Shown: one piece after another, positions 1-8,519 of the stretch
Numbering within the stretch: the stretch's first letter is position 1
Layout of the letters: every line of letters begins with the position of its first letter
Assembly (NCBI RefSeq): GCF_000355675.1
Contig: NC_020888.1
Span: 1,337,001-1,401,000 of the forward strand
Direction of reading: 5' to 3'
Source of the DNA: Thalassolituus oleivorans MIL-1
GTDB taxonomy: Bacteria > Pseudomonadota > Gammaproteobacteria > Pseudomonadales > Oceanobacteraceae
Length of the DNA stretch: 64,000 bases
Translations under genes and position numbers: made by a program
Notes under the pieces: generated by a model
Databases searched by the model: none
The model's input: the letters and a program-made list of their open reading frames with translations, nothing else
Told to the model about the DNA's origin: nothing

Positions 1-486
1 TACTTCTATATTTGTAATAAGGCTAAGCGAAGGATGGTTTCAATGCCATCTCAAGTGGTTGATGTCGCGTGGCATGAGTTCATTCTATTTACCCGTCCTT
101 ATCAAACATTTTGTGATAAAGCTTTAGGTCGATTTCTGCATCACACTCCAACAGAAGCTATGCGCACAAGAACACTGGCTCAAGATGGGATCAAGCGAGC
201 ATGGAGACTCGCATGTGCTAAAGATAATATTAGCGCAAATGCTCCGATCCACTTGCCACTGCTGTTCGCCATTGATGCCAAGCTCGGTATCAAAGATGGT
301 TTTATCTATTCGCTAAATTGCAAAGATGAGTCGTCACCGCTTTATGGTGATGGCTACTGTGCTGGTCACATAGGTTGTGCTTCTGGTTGCGCCGGAGACT
401 CGGGTGCAACATCAAGTTCGGGTGGCTTCTTTGACAGTTTTGGTGGTGACTCCAGCGATTGCGGCGGAGGGTGTGGCGGTGATTGA
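1..486 (+). CDS. Glycine-rich domain-containing-like protein, 5' partial
   Basis: The reading frame is open from the first base of the window, so the true start probably lies outside it; the first in-window ATG is at 34. The N-terminal part (MPSQVVDVAWHEFILFT, then FLHHTP) matches my recollection of a family of bacterial proteins loosely annotated as glycine-rich domain-containing. In that family the conserved core is the MPS-x-VD-x-WH stretch, which suggests that upstream residues are missing here. The last 40 residues are a low-complexity Gly/Ser/Asp/Cys tail with six Cys, ending GGGCGGD. No signal peptide or membrane segment is visible. The function is unknown. It precedes a small lipoprotein gene by 33 bp on the same strand, so the two may be co-transcribed. 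Confidence 0.7.
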   Translation, partial: YFYICNKAKRRMVSMPSQVVDVAWHEFILFTRPYQTFCDKALGRFLHHTPTEAMRTRTLAQDGIKRAWRLACAKDNISANAPIHLPLLFAIDAKLGIKDGFIYSLNCKDESSPLYGDGYCAGHIGCASGCAGDSGATSSSGGFFDSFGGDSSDCGGGCGGD

Positions 487-519
487 CTTTGTAAATACTG
501 ATTTTATGAGGAAATAACA

Positions 520-777
520 ATGAAACGTACTTTATTAATACTTCTTGCAGCTTTTGCTACTACCGGTTGTGCTACGGCTAAATATACTTTGGTCTCAGGT
601 GAGTACGGGTGGGATAAACGAAGCAAAGGTGGATCTGAGCGCTCTCAATACTCAAGTGAAACTATGTATAAAATAAATTCTCAAACCGGTGAAACTTGGC
701 GTATGACGTTTGATCAGAGTAAAGGTTATTTCTGGGAAGCCATTAATCATATAAATATGGATGCTGTTGAGAAGTAA
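520..777 (+). CDS. Small predicted lipoprotein
   Basis: This is an 85-residue protein. A hydrophobic leader (residues 4-15) ends in the lipobox-like TTGC, so Cys17 is the probable lipidated residue. The mature part is hydrophilic, rich in Ser, Lys, Tyr and Trp, with no domain I recognise. The start is supported by a GAGGAA ribosome-binding site about 7 bases upstream. It follows the glycine-rich protein gene at 33 bp. It is probably anchored in the envelope; its role is unknown. Confidence 0.7.
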   Translation: MKRTLLILLAAFATTGCATAKYTLVSGEYGWDKRSKGGSERSQYSSETMYKINSQTGETWRMTFDQSKGYFWEAINHINMDAVEK

Positions 778-867
778 AATACAGAATAATTAGGTATCTA
801 GTAATATTTTATGTTGGCTATTTTAATGATCTATTAACGTTACTTATTAACTCCACGAGGGCATATT

Positions 868-1785
868 ATGAGTATTGAAACCAAAGAAACAGAGTCCGAA
901 TGCTCGGTTAATCAGGGCTGTGATGCGATTGAGTTGATTATTCAACCTCGTGCAAAAGATCTCGGTGGATTTTCGGTTCGTCGTACCTTGCCGACGAAAG
1001 AACGCAAAATGGTTGGACCTTGGATTTTCTTTGATCATATGGGCCCTGCGAATTTTCCGGCTGGCTCTGGTATCAATGTTCGTCCACATCCGCACATCAA
1101 CTTAGCCACGGTTACTTACTTATTCGAAGGCGAAATATTACATCGTGATTCATTAGGCAGTTATGCCACCATCACGCCCGGCGATATTAACTTAATGGTT
1201 GCAGGGCGCGGCATCACGCACTCTGAACGGGAACGGCCAGAAGTGAAGGGTGTTGATCATACCTTGCATGGGCTGCAATTGTGGCTGGCTCTACCAGAGA
1301 AAGACGAAGAAATTGATCCTGCTTTCTATCATTACCCTTCGGCCTCTATTCCCGCAGCAACCATTGAAGGTGTGCCGTTACGGGTATTGATGGGCAGCGC
1401 TTATGGCCTAACGTCACCGGTGTTAACCTATGCCGAAACCTTATATGTCGAAGCTCATCTGCAAGCAGGGCAAACGCTAGCATTACCGAACAGCGAAGAG
1501 CGGGCTATTTATGTGGCCAAAGGCAGTTTGAAGATTAAAGACAGTATTATTCCTGAATTTGCTATGGTCATCTTGTCAGCCGCGGATGGTGTGGTGATCG
1601 AAGCCGCAGAGGAATCGAGAATTGCCTTAATCGGCGGTGAAAAAATGGCTAAGCGTTATATCGAATGGAATTTCATTTCTAGCCGTAAAGAACGAATTGA
1701 GCAGGCAAAGCAAGATTGGAGAGCGGGTAATTTTCCCACGGTCGTCGGTGACGAAGAGGAATTTATTCCTTATCCAGATAAGTGA
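868..1785 (+). CDS. Pirin family protein (bicupin)
   Basis: This 305-residue protein shows the pirin signature. The metal-ligand region PHPHINLATVTYLFEGE lies around residues 73-89, and the second ligand segment ITHSERE around residue 118. The C-terminal half is a second, degenerate cupin. Pirins bind Fe(II) or another metal; some bacterial members have quercetin 2,3-dioxygenase activity and others act in stress responses, so the substrate here cannot be read from sequence. A short polar extension (about 20 residues) precedes the cupin. GAGG at 856-859 supports the ATG at 868. It stands alone, facing a gene on the opposite strand. Confidence 0.93.
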   Translation: MSIETKETESECSVNQGCDAIELIIQPRAKDLGGFSVRRTLPTKERKMVGPWIFFDHMGPANFPAGSGINVRPHPHINLATVTYLFEGEILHRDSLGSYATITPGDINLMVAGRGITHSERERPEVKGVDHTLHGLQLWLALPEKDEEIDPAFYHYPSASIPAATIEGVPLRVLMGSAYGLTSPVLTYAETLYVEAHLQAGQTLALPNSEERAIYVAKGSLKIKDSIIPEFAMVILSAADGVVIEAAEESRIALIGGEKMAKRYIEWNFISSRKERIEQAKQDWRAGNFPTVVGDEEEFIPYPDK

Positions 1786-1927
1786 TATTACTGACTATAT
1801 CTCAGTCTGTCATTGTGGCCAGATTTAGTTGATCACTACATCAGAATCTCGGAATCTACGGCCGTATTAAACAAGAGAGGATGTTGCGAGTAGGAGATGC
1901 TGTTTATATTTCAGATAATTAAAAGTA

Positions 1928-1960
1928 CCAGTTACAAGCTATTAATAAGCTCGTAACTGG
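1928..1960 (-). terminator. Hairpin, probable terminator of the AdeT-like gene
   Basis: A long hairpin has arms at 1928-1940 and 1948-1960 with one A/C mismatch and a 7-base loop. On the minus strand the stem is followed by a short T-rich stretch (TACTTTTAATT). It lies 36 bases past the stop of the minus-strand gene at 1996. The T-tract is weak, so termination efficiency is uncertain. Confidence 0.5.
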
Positions 1961-1995
1961 GTTGTCTATAAATATATTCAGCCGTGAATTGGATA

Positions 1996-3132
1996 TTATT
2001 CAACAGAGTTGGTGCATTCGCTGTTAGCAGGTTCGAATCGACAGCGAATTTTACGCGCTAAACGCAGCATACTGGCATCATAGTAGCCTTCATCGCGTAG
2101 CTTAATACGAATATCTTGATATATTTTGTTTTGCTTTTTTGTTTCGGCTTCTGACATGGAGATCCAAAAATCTTCTGATACCACTCCGTTGAGTTCTTGC
2201 ATGAAACGCTGGGAGTAGGTATCGAATTTAAATAGAAAGTCTTCACGTAAGATTTGGGCTATTCCTAAAGGAAATAATTCGGTGCGGCCAATTAGCTGTA
2301 ACGTAGATTGCGATATACTGTTGGCAAATGCGCCCTTATTACCACTGTCCTGACTATTGCCGGCAACTATGTAGGGCAGAGCTGGCGAGATCATAGCGTC
2401 GACTTTGCCATCCACATAACTCTGTACTGACTCCATTAGAGCGCCTTTTACAGGAGTTGCACCTACGGTATTAACAATTGTCTCTGTGCCAAGATTACTT
2501 GAGTCTACGCCAATTTTTTTCTGCTTGAGGGACGTTAGAGTTGTGTCTGATCGGTCGTTTACGAACACATAGCTTCCACCAACGGTTGCCATACCCATTA
2601 CGGTATATTGGTCGTTAGTTAAGCTTTTTCCCATTTTAGGATCGGCCAGTACTTGAGTTAATAACTGCAGATGTTTACTTTCTGGTAGGGCGCCAACCGC
2701 CTCTATGGTTGCTGAAAATTTATTGAATTGAGCAACTAAAGCTCCACGTACGAGTATGGCATCACATGTTTTTTCGGTTAAAAAATTCTCGATTAGTTCA
2801 TTTTCGTTTTGAAAAACGATGACGGATAAATTTAGGCCATAGTGCAACGAGCGCAACACCTGATCGTTGACTGTTGCTGCGATGGGGCCGGATTTGCCAA
2901 TTGGGTCCCACGCGCAAAATGTGCGTTTGATATGGCCGTCGACGAATATATCGCTGTGCAGTTCTTTGATGGCATGAATACGCTTTTCTAACGGTATGTT
3001 TGGATTAACTACGGTAGATTCTAGCCGTGCTTTTTTCCTCGCATCCAGTGAATTACTGGATGCGTCTAGTCCCCATGCTGTAGAAAAATATAAAACAGTC
3101 AATAATACGATTATTTTTTTTATGATTATCAT
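1996..3132 (-). CDS. AdeT-like putative periplasmic solute-binding protein
   Basis: This is a 378-residue protein with a Sec signal peptide (about residues 1-21). The FCAWDPIGKSGP segment at 72-83 is a hallmark of the AdeT1/2-like putative solute-binding family. It has the general layout of a TRAP/DctP-type binding protein, including a segment (IGVDSSNLGTETIVNT) resembling the ligand-binding lobe of periplasmic receptors. AdeT proteins were once described as efflux components, but the fold points to ligand binding in the periplasm. No transporter genes are adjacent, so the ligand and partner are unknown. It is followed by a hairpin and preceded by dbpA on the same strand with 24 bp between them. 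Confidence 0.8.
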   Translation of the reverse strand: MIIIKKIIVLLTVLYFSTAWGLDASSNSLDARKKARLESTVVNPNIPLEKRIHAIKELHSDIFVDGHIKRTFCAWDPIGKSGPIAATVNDQVLRSLHYGLNLSVIVFQNENELIENFLTEKTCDAILVRGALVAQFNKFSATIEAVGALPESKHLQLLTQVLADPKMGKSLTNDQYTVMGMATVGGSYVFVNDRSDTTLTSLKQKKIGVDSSNLGTETIVNTVGATPVKGALMESVQSYVDGKVDAMISPALPYIVAGNSQDSGNKGAFANSISQSTLQLIGRTELFPLGIAQILREDFLFKFDTYSQRFMQELNGVVSEDFWISMSEAETKKQNKIYQDIRIKLRDEGYYDASMLRLARKIRCRFEPANSECTNSVE

Positions 3133-3156
3133 TCCGTTACCTTAGTGTATCCATTT

Positions 3157-4536
3157 TTAAGCTTTGCGTGATCTTACATTTTTGCCTTTAATGGGCGTAT
3201 TTTCTAAGTGCTGTAGCGCTGCATTGCAGGCGTTGCGTTTAACAGCCACGTAAGTGACTTGTTCTAATACATCGATTTTGCCAACTTCGGCACCCGTTAT
3301 ACCACCATTTTTTGTGAGAGCGCCGAGTACGTCCCCCGGGCGCATTTTGTGGCGACGACCGGCTGCAAGTGCGAGAGTGATCCACTCTGGTCGCTCAATA
3401 TCTGCAGGTACTGTGCTTAAATCATCGGCGTTCATGCTGTTTACTTTTTGCCCTATTTGCTCGGCAATGGCGTCGCGTTTGTAGCCTTCTTTATTGGTGG
3501 TTAGGCTGAGAGCAAGTCCTTCCTTACCGGCACGGCCAGTACGACCAATACGATGCACATAGACTTCAGCGTCGCGTGGGAGTTCGTAATTGATGACAGC
3601 AGGCAGGTCGTCAACGTCGAGGCCGCGGGCAGCGACGTCGGTAGCCACCAAAATCGCAAGGCTGCCTTGGCGAAAGCGCACGAGTACTCGGTCACGATCT
3701 TTTTGTTCTAAATCACCGTGCAGACCCAACGCGCTGTAACCTAAGTCACGTAGGTGCGTACAAACCTCGTGAGTGGTTTGTTTGGTATTGCAAAAAATCA
3801 CTGCTTGTTGGATGCCAAAATGCGCAAGCGCACGTTCTAGCGCGCCTAAGCGATCATCGCGGTCGCATTCAATAAATTGCTGCTGAATGGTGTGCGCAGT
3901 ATGCAAGGATTCAACGCGAATACTGACCGGATTATTTTGGTACTGACGGCTCAGTGCTTCGATGTTTTCAGGATAAGTTGCAGAGAACAGTAACGTTTGG
4001 CGATTGTGCGGTGTTTCTTGCACGATACTGTCGATATCGGCTGCAAAGCCCATATCCAGCATTCGGTCTGCTTCGTCTAGTACTAGTGTGTTGATTTGGC
4101 TGATATTCAGAGTTTGCTTGCGCAGGTGATCTTTAATTCGACCTGGGGTGCCAACAACAATGTGCGCGCCATGTTCTAGCGAGCCGATTTGTGGGCCAAT
4201 TGGCATACCACCACACAAGGTGACCACTTTAATATTCTGTTGAAAACGCGCTAGCTTACGAATTTCAGTCGCTACCTGAGTCGCCAGTTCGCGGGTAGGG
4301 CACATGATCAAGGTTTGCGCGCCAAAGAAGCGAGGATTAATGCGGCTTAGCAAGGCAATACCAAAGGCAGCGGTTTTACCACTACCGGTACGTGCTTGGG
4401 CGAGCACATCTTTGCCTTCCAGTGCGGCGGGTAACGCCTGCTGCTGGATTTCGGTCATTTGCTCGTAACCCATTTGTTGCAGGTTATCGAGTTGTTCTTG
4501 AGGTAATCCCAAGCTAGCGAATGTTGATGCGGTCAT
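3157..4536 (-). CDS. dbpA: ATP-dependent RNA helicase DbpA
   Basis: This is a 459-residue DEAD-box helicase. The visible motifs are a Q-motif near residue 28, Walker A ARTGSGKT at 48-55, DEAD at 154-157, SAT at 185-187, and HRIGRTGR in the C-terminal RecA lobe. The last 75 or so residues form the DbpA-type RNA-binding domain that in E. coli recognises hairpin 92 of 23S rRNA. The expected role is a late step in 50S subunit assembly in the cytoplasm. The length matches E. coli DbpA (457). It lies 33 bp downstream of trmA on the same strand, suggesting a two-gene RNA-maturation operon. Confidence 0.97.
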   Translation of the reverse strand: MTASTFASLGLPQEQLDNLQQMGYEQMTEIQQQALPAALEGKDVLAQARTGSGKTAAFGIALLSRINPRFFGAQTLIMCPTRELATQVATEIRKLARFQQNIKVVTLCGGMPIGPQIGSLEHGAHIVVGTPGRIKDHLRKQTLNISQINTLVLDEADRMLDMGFAADIDSIVQETPHNRQTLLFSATYPENIEALSRQYQNNPVSIRVESLHTAHTIQQQFIECDRDDRLGALERALAHFGIQQAVIFCNTKQTTHEVCTHLRDLGYSALGLHGDLEQKDRDRVLVRFRQGSLAILVATDVAARGLDVDDLPAVINYELPRDAEVYVHRIGRTGRAGKEGLALSLTTNKEGYKRDAIAEQIGQKVNSMNADDLSTVPADIERPEWITLALAAGRRHKMRPGDVLGALTKNGGITGAEVGKIDVLEQVTYVAVKRNACNAALQHLENTPIKGKNVRSRKA

Positions 4537-4569
4537 GGTTGGCCTGTGTGTTTGGCTAAGTTGGGTTTG

Positions 4570-5700
4570 CTATTGGTCTTTATTGGCTGAGCGACGCGTC
4601 AGTACTACACCGGTTTCGATGTGGTGCGTGTACGGAAACTGGTCGAACATGGCGAAGCGTGTGATTGTATGCGTTTTGCACAGTTCCGTCAGGTTTGAGT
4701 GCAAGGTATCTGGATTACAGGAGATGTAGATGATGTTGTTGTATTCGCTGATTTGGCGTACTGATTCATCATCTAGGCCGGCGCGCGGCGGATCGACGAG
4801 CACAGTGTCGAAGTTATAACTGGTTAAGTCGACATCGCCCAAACGGGTAAACGTGCGCTCGCCGCGAATGGCTTGTACGAATTCCTCTGACGATAAACGC
4901 GCAATAATCAGATTGTCTAACGCATTATCGCGGATATTGATTTGGGCTGCAGCGACCGATGTTTTTGAAATTTCGGTGGCTAATACGCGATCATATTTAT
5001 CCGCCAAGGCGACTGAAAAATTACCGTTACCGCAATACAGTTCTAATAAATCGCCGCTAAAGGCATCCGAGGCCGAGCGTGCCCAGCTCAACATTTGCTG
5101 ATTTAAGCCGCCGTTGGGTTGCGTAAAGCCGCCTTCGATTTGGCGGTAATGAAAAGCCTTACCGTCTACTTGTAGGGTTTCGTTGACGTAATCGCGCTCT
5201 AGCACCAATTTTTGTTTGCGCGAGCGCCCAACAATTGGAAAGCCTAAACGTTGTTGCAGAGCTTCGGCTTCTGCCTGCCATGCGTCGTCGAGTTTTTTGT
5301 GATAAATCAGGGTAATCAGTGCATCACCACTCATGGTGGTGAGAAATTCGACTTGGAATAATTGACGACGCAGCAATTCGTTTGGCTGAATTTCGACCAG
5401 CAATTGTTGCATCAAACGATTAATGAGTTGCGATGCAATAGGGAATTCTTTGACTTCGTAGGCTTTACTCTTATTACCGGGCTCAAACATGGCGTAGTAA
5501 CAACGATCCCCTTCGTGCCACAAACGAAACTCAGCACGCAGGCGAAAGTGGCTTGGCTCGCTGGCATGAACTTCAAGCTCTGGTGGTTGAAACTCTGCAA
5601 ATAACTGGCGCAGGCGATCGCTTTTTTCATCGAGCTGAGCGGGATAGATACTGGTATCTAGGACGTTGAAGTCGTGCTGTTTGTCTTCGGCCATACTCAT
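4570..5700 (-). CDS. trmA: tRNA (uracil-5-)-methyltransferase TrmA
   Basis: From the ATG at 5700 this gives 376 residues, close to E. coli TrmA (366). The frame is open further upstream to 5889, but that extension is basic and unlike the family, so I chose 5700. The product methylates U54 of tRNA using S-adenosylmethionine. Visible features are the SAM-binding segment LLELYCGNGNFSVALA, the DPPRAGLD motif, and the catalytic Cys in ISCNPDTL. It is probably transcribed with dbpA. Its promoter must lie in the divergent interval shared with tesB (5701-5980). Confidence 0.96.
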   Translation of the reverse strand: MSMAEDKQHDFNVLDTSIYPAQLDEKSDRLRQLFAEFQPPELEVHASEPSHFRLRAEFRLWHEGDRCYYAMFEPGNKSKAYEVKEFPIASQLINRLMQQLLVEIQPNELLRRQLFQVEFLTTMSGDALITLIYHKKLDDAWQAEAEALQQRLGFPIVGRSRKQKLVLERDYVNETLQVDGKAFHYRQIEGGFTQPNGGLNQQMLSWARSASDAFSGDLLELYCGNGNFSVALADKYDRVLATEISKTSVAAAQINIRDNALDNLIIARLSSEEFVQAIRGERTFTRLGDVDLTSYNFDTVLVDPPRAGLDDESVRQISEYNNIIYISCNPDTLHSNLTELCKTHTITRFAMFDQFPYTHHIETGVVLTRRSANKDQ

Positions 5701-5980
5701 ACGAAACGTAGCCCTGTGTCGGCGTGGCGGGTTGGGCCGAGTATTATACGCATAGAGGCGTCGCTTGCATCTTTCCGCTTGGTTTTTGATCGTTAAAGGG
5801 GGAAAAGTCAGTTGTGGAGCATTCGTTCTGTTGTGATTGGCGTTCGATGGGCAAAAATCTACAATGGCGCACTGTGTCATTTGGGCCAATGCCTTAGCGC
5901 TTGTATTCCGTATTGTGCTAGCGCATAACGAAACATAAGCATTCCGTTATTTGTGAATGCATTTGAAAAAGGGTCAATGT

Positions 5981-6859
5981 ATGAGTGATGTATTGCAGGA
6001 TTTAATCAAGCTGCTGCGTCCAGTATTTATCGGTGAAAATCGGTTTCGTGGTGAAACGCAAGATTTAGGGTTTCGTGCATTATTTGGTGGTCAGGTTATG
6101 GGCCAAAGTTTAGCTGCGGCTTTGCTAACCCTGCCAGAGGGCGACTGGGCTCCGCATTCGTTGCATGTCTATTTTATGCTCGCGGGTACGGTTGGTGATC
6201 ACTTGGAGTTTGATGTTGATGTGTTAAGAACTGGACGTAGCTTCGCCACGCGCCAAGTCAAAGTGACGCAAAATGGCCGTGCGATTCTTACCATGATTTG
6301 TTCGTTCCAGCATCCAGAGAAAGGCTTTGAGCATCAGGCGCCGATGCCAGATGTTAAAGGTCCTGATGGCATTCCGTCACAATTAGAATTAGCGCGTATG
6401 TTTCGTGATCATTTCCCCGAGCGAGTACGCGATATTTATACCGCCGATAAGCCGATTGAAATGCGGGTGCTTGATCCGGTAAATATTTTTGCGCCACAAA
6501 AGAAAGATCCGGTGAAGTTTGTATGGATGAAAGCTGATGCGCCGATGGGTGATGACTACAACGAGCATTGCACTATGCTGGCGTATGCCTCAGATTTTAA
6601 TTTGGTAGCAACGTCACTGCATCCTCATGCGGTTTCCTATGGTCAAAAAGATCTACAAATGGCTAGCCTAGATCACAGTATTTGGTTTCACCGCCCATTC
6701 CGTATGGACGAATGGCTACTGTACGCAATTGATAGCCCGAATGCCGGTGGCGGTCGCGGCTTTTGCCGTGGGCAAATTTTTAACCAGCAAGGTGAGCTTG
6801 TTGTCTCGGTTGCACAAGAAGGCTTGATTCGTAAGTTGGATTTGAGCGCTAAAAAATGA
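5981..6859 (+). CDS. tesB: Acyl-CoA thioesterase II (TesB)
   Basis: The protein has 292 residues from ATG 5981, which has an AAAAGGG ribosome-binding site about 8 bases upstream; an earlier in-frame ATG at 5957 lacks one. It has the double hot-dog layout of TesB: the N-terminal GENRFRGETQDLGFRALFGG region and the C-terminal SLDHSIWFHRPFRMDEW block that carries the catalytic Asp. The enzyme hydrolyses medium- and long-chain acyl-CoA in the cytoplasm. The stop overlaps the start of the next thioesterase (ATGA), so the two are translationally coupled. Confidence 0.96.
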   Translation: MSDVLQDLIKLLRPVFIGENRFRGETQDLGFRALFGGQVMGQSLAAALLTLPEGDWAPHSLHVYFMLAGTVGDHLEFDVDVLRTGRSFATRQVKVTQNGRAILTMICSFQHPEKGFEHQAPMPDVKGPDGIPSQLELARMFRDHFPERVRDIYTADKPIEMRVLDPVNIFAPQKKDPVKFVWMKADAPMGDDYNEHCTMLAYASDFNLVATSLHPHAVSYGQKDLQMASLDHSIWFHRPFRMDEWLLYAIDSPNAGGGRGFCRGQIFNQQGELVVSVAQEGLIRKLDLSAKK

Positions 6860-7410
6860 TCCAACTGATTCGCTATGCATTAATGATTGTGCGCTGTCCT
6901 TGGCGACCGCGTCGTGACCCATTTGGTGTAACGACAACCACATTTAGAGTAATGCCGTGGGATTGTGATCTAAATTTGCACTTAACCAATACCCGCTACC
7001 CGATGTGGTTGGATTTGTGCCGAGTTCAGAGTTTTTTTGAAATTGGTATGATTCCTTTGGTATTCAAACAAGGTTGGCGATCTGTGATTGCCAGCCAAAC
7101 CATGAGTTTTATTCGCGAAATCAAACCGTTTGCTAAAGTCGTGGTCGAAGGACGGGTGGTTTATTGGGATCGTAAATACGTTTACACCGAGCATCGTTTT
7201 TTGGTCGATGGAAAGCTTCACTGTAAAACATTGGCTCGCGTTGCCATGATTCGTGGTAATCGCGTACGGTCGTTTGATTCGTTATTAAAAGCGATTGATG
7301 TATATAACGATGAGCCAGAAGGCAACTACGAAGCGATGACGCCGTCGGCAGAAGTAACGGCCAAGATTAATTTATTGAACGCTAAGCGCGATGCGGAATT
7401 AGCGCATTAA
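6856..7410 (+). CDS. 4HBT/THEM6-like thioesterase family protein
   Basis: This is a 184-residue single hot-dog protein. The segment WDCDLNLHLTNTRYPMWLDL resembles the active-site helix region of 4-hydroxybenzoyl-CoA-type thioesterases, with Asn-Thr-Arg-Tyr in the usual place. It overlaps tesB by 4 bp, so it is probably made together with it and acts on an acyl-CoA or acyl-ACP substrate. No signal peptide is apparent. The substrate cannot be inferred. Its stop overlaps the end of the convergent small ORF at 7407. Confidence 0.88.
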   Translation: MIQLIRYALMIVRCPWRPRRDPFGVTTTTFRVMPWDCDLNLHLTNTRYPMWLDLCRVQSFFEIGMIPLVFKQGWRSVIASQTMSFIREIKPFAKVVVEGRVVYWDRKYVYTEHRFLVDGKLHCKTLARVAMIRGNRVRSFDSLLKAIDVYNDEPEGNYEAMTPSAEVTAKINLLNAKRDAELAH

Positions 7411-7637
7411 TCCTGTTTTTTAGTGTTTTCTTTGGTGGCCGTGTCTGCATTAAATGATTCAGCGCTGCCATTTTCTTTTACATTTTTCTTATCATCATCA
7501 GCTACATCGGTGAGCAAATCTGCCGCACCGCTGAAATCAAAACCCTCCGTTATTTCCAAGGCTTCTGGATCTGGGCGTATTCCACAGCTACTGCCCTTTA
7601 CTGGCATTAAACCGGATGTTCCTGGATGTTTGGTCAT
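7407..7637 (-). CDS. Small acidic hypothetical protein
   Basis: A 76-residue ORF lies 17 bp downstream of the M23 peptidase gene with a good GAGG ribosome-binding site, which argues that it is a real third gene of the xseA-peptidase unit. The first 45 residues (HPGTSGLMPVKG, then CGIRPDPEALEITEGFDF) have a composition typical of a conserved protein. The last 30 are charged low complexity (Asp, Lys, Asn, Glu). No signal peptide or known domain is visible. Its 3' end overlaps the convergent thioesterase gene by 4 bp. Confidence 0.6.
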   Translation of the reverse strand: MTKHPGTSGLMPVKGSSCGIRPDPEALEITEGFDFSGAADLLTDVADDDKKNVKENGSAESFNADTATKENTKKQD

Positions 7638-7654
7638 GAGATTTACCTCGGTAA

Positions 7655-8509
7655 TTACTGGTTACCGTTAGGGTCGGCTACCAGCAAGAGCGGATTTACA
7701 CGAGTGTTATTCATACTGATACTCCAATGTAAGTGTGGGCCAGTCGCGCGACCGGTTTGTCCCACAGCACCAATCGCATCGCCGCGTTTTATAATTTGAC
7801 CGTCCTTAACGTCAATGCGGCTCATGTGGCACATCATGCTGATTAGGCCTTGGCCATGATCAATAAATACGCTGTTACCATTAAAGAAAAACTCGCCTGT
7901 TAATACGATTTTTCCATCTGCCGGAGCTAGAATGGTGGTGCCCGCCGGTGCAGCGATATCTAAACCACTGTGCGGTTTGCGCGGTTGTTCGTTAAAAAAG
8001 CGCTTAAATCCGAATGGGCTACTTAATGGCCCTTTTACTGGCCAACTCATTTTTTGCCAACCCTCTGCAACGATACCGTTGTAGCCTTTGTATGCCGGTC
8101 CCATGAGTGCGTATTCTTTGTTGATGCGCGTCATATCATTGGTTTCTGGGTTTACGTGGCGCTTATTTTCGACCGTGATGTGTTGCTCGGGATAATCATG
8201 CGTTCCGACTTCAACTGTCCACTGTTTTTGCTGGCTAGTTAAGGTGAGTTTGCCATTTTGCTCCAATGGCACCCCAACAACTGCGACCCATTCTCCGCTT
8301 GTTTCTTGTACGGTTAATACCGGCTGTTTTCCGAGTTTTACGGTTGGGCGTTCGTGACTTGTTATTCCTAAAGGAACAGAGACGATCCCGCCAGGAATGG
8401 CCGCCATCGGGTAGTCGCTAAGCGAGTCGGCTTGGGCATGGCATAGCGTATTGGCTACTAATAAGAGAGAGGCTGTAACGGCAGACAATATTTTCATTTT
8501 TATAGCCAT
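7655..8509 (-). CDS. M23 family metallopeptidase (LytM domain)
   Basis: This is a 284-residue secreted protein with a Sec signal ending near CHA (about residue 25). A C-terminal LytM/M23 domain has the zinc ligands visible as HSGLD and HLHWS, plus the MCHMS histidine. These enzymes cut peptidoglycan cross-links, or activate amidases when degenerate; the ligands are intact here, so an active endopeptidase is likely. It starts 10 bp after xseA on the same strand, a pairing I recall from other marine gammaproteobacteria. The start at 8509 (MAIKMK) and an internal Met four codons later are both possible. Confidence 0.93.
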   Translation of the reverse strand: MAIKMKILSAVTASLLLVANTLCHAQADSLSDYPMAAIPGGIVSVPLGITSHERPTVKLGKQPVLTVQETSGEWVAVVGVPLEQNGKLTLTSQQKQWTVEVGTHDYPEQHITVENKRHVNPETNDMTRINKEYALMGPAYKGYNGIVAEGWQKMSWPVKGPLSSPFGFKRFFNEQPRKPHSGLDIAAPAGTTILAPADGKIVLTGEFFFNGNSVFIDHGQGLISMMCHMSRIDVKDGQIIKRGDAIGAVGQTGRATGPHLHWSISMNNTRVNPLLLVADPNGNQ

Positions 8510-8519
8510 AGTGATTGAG

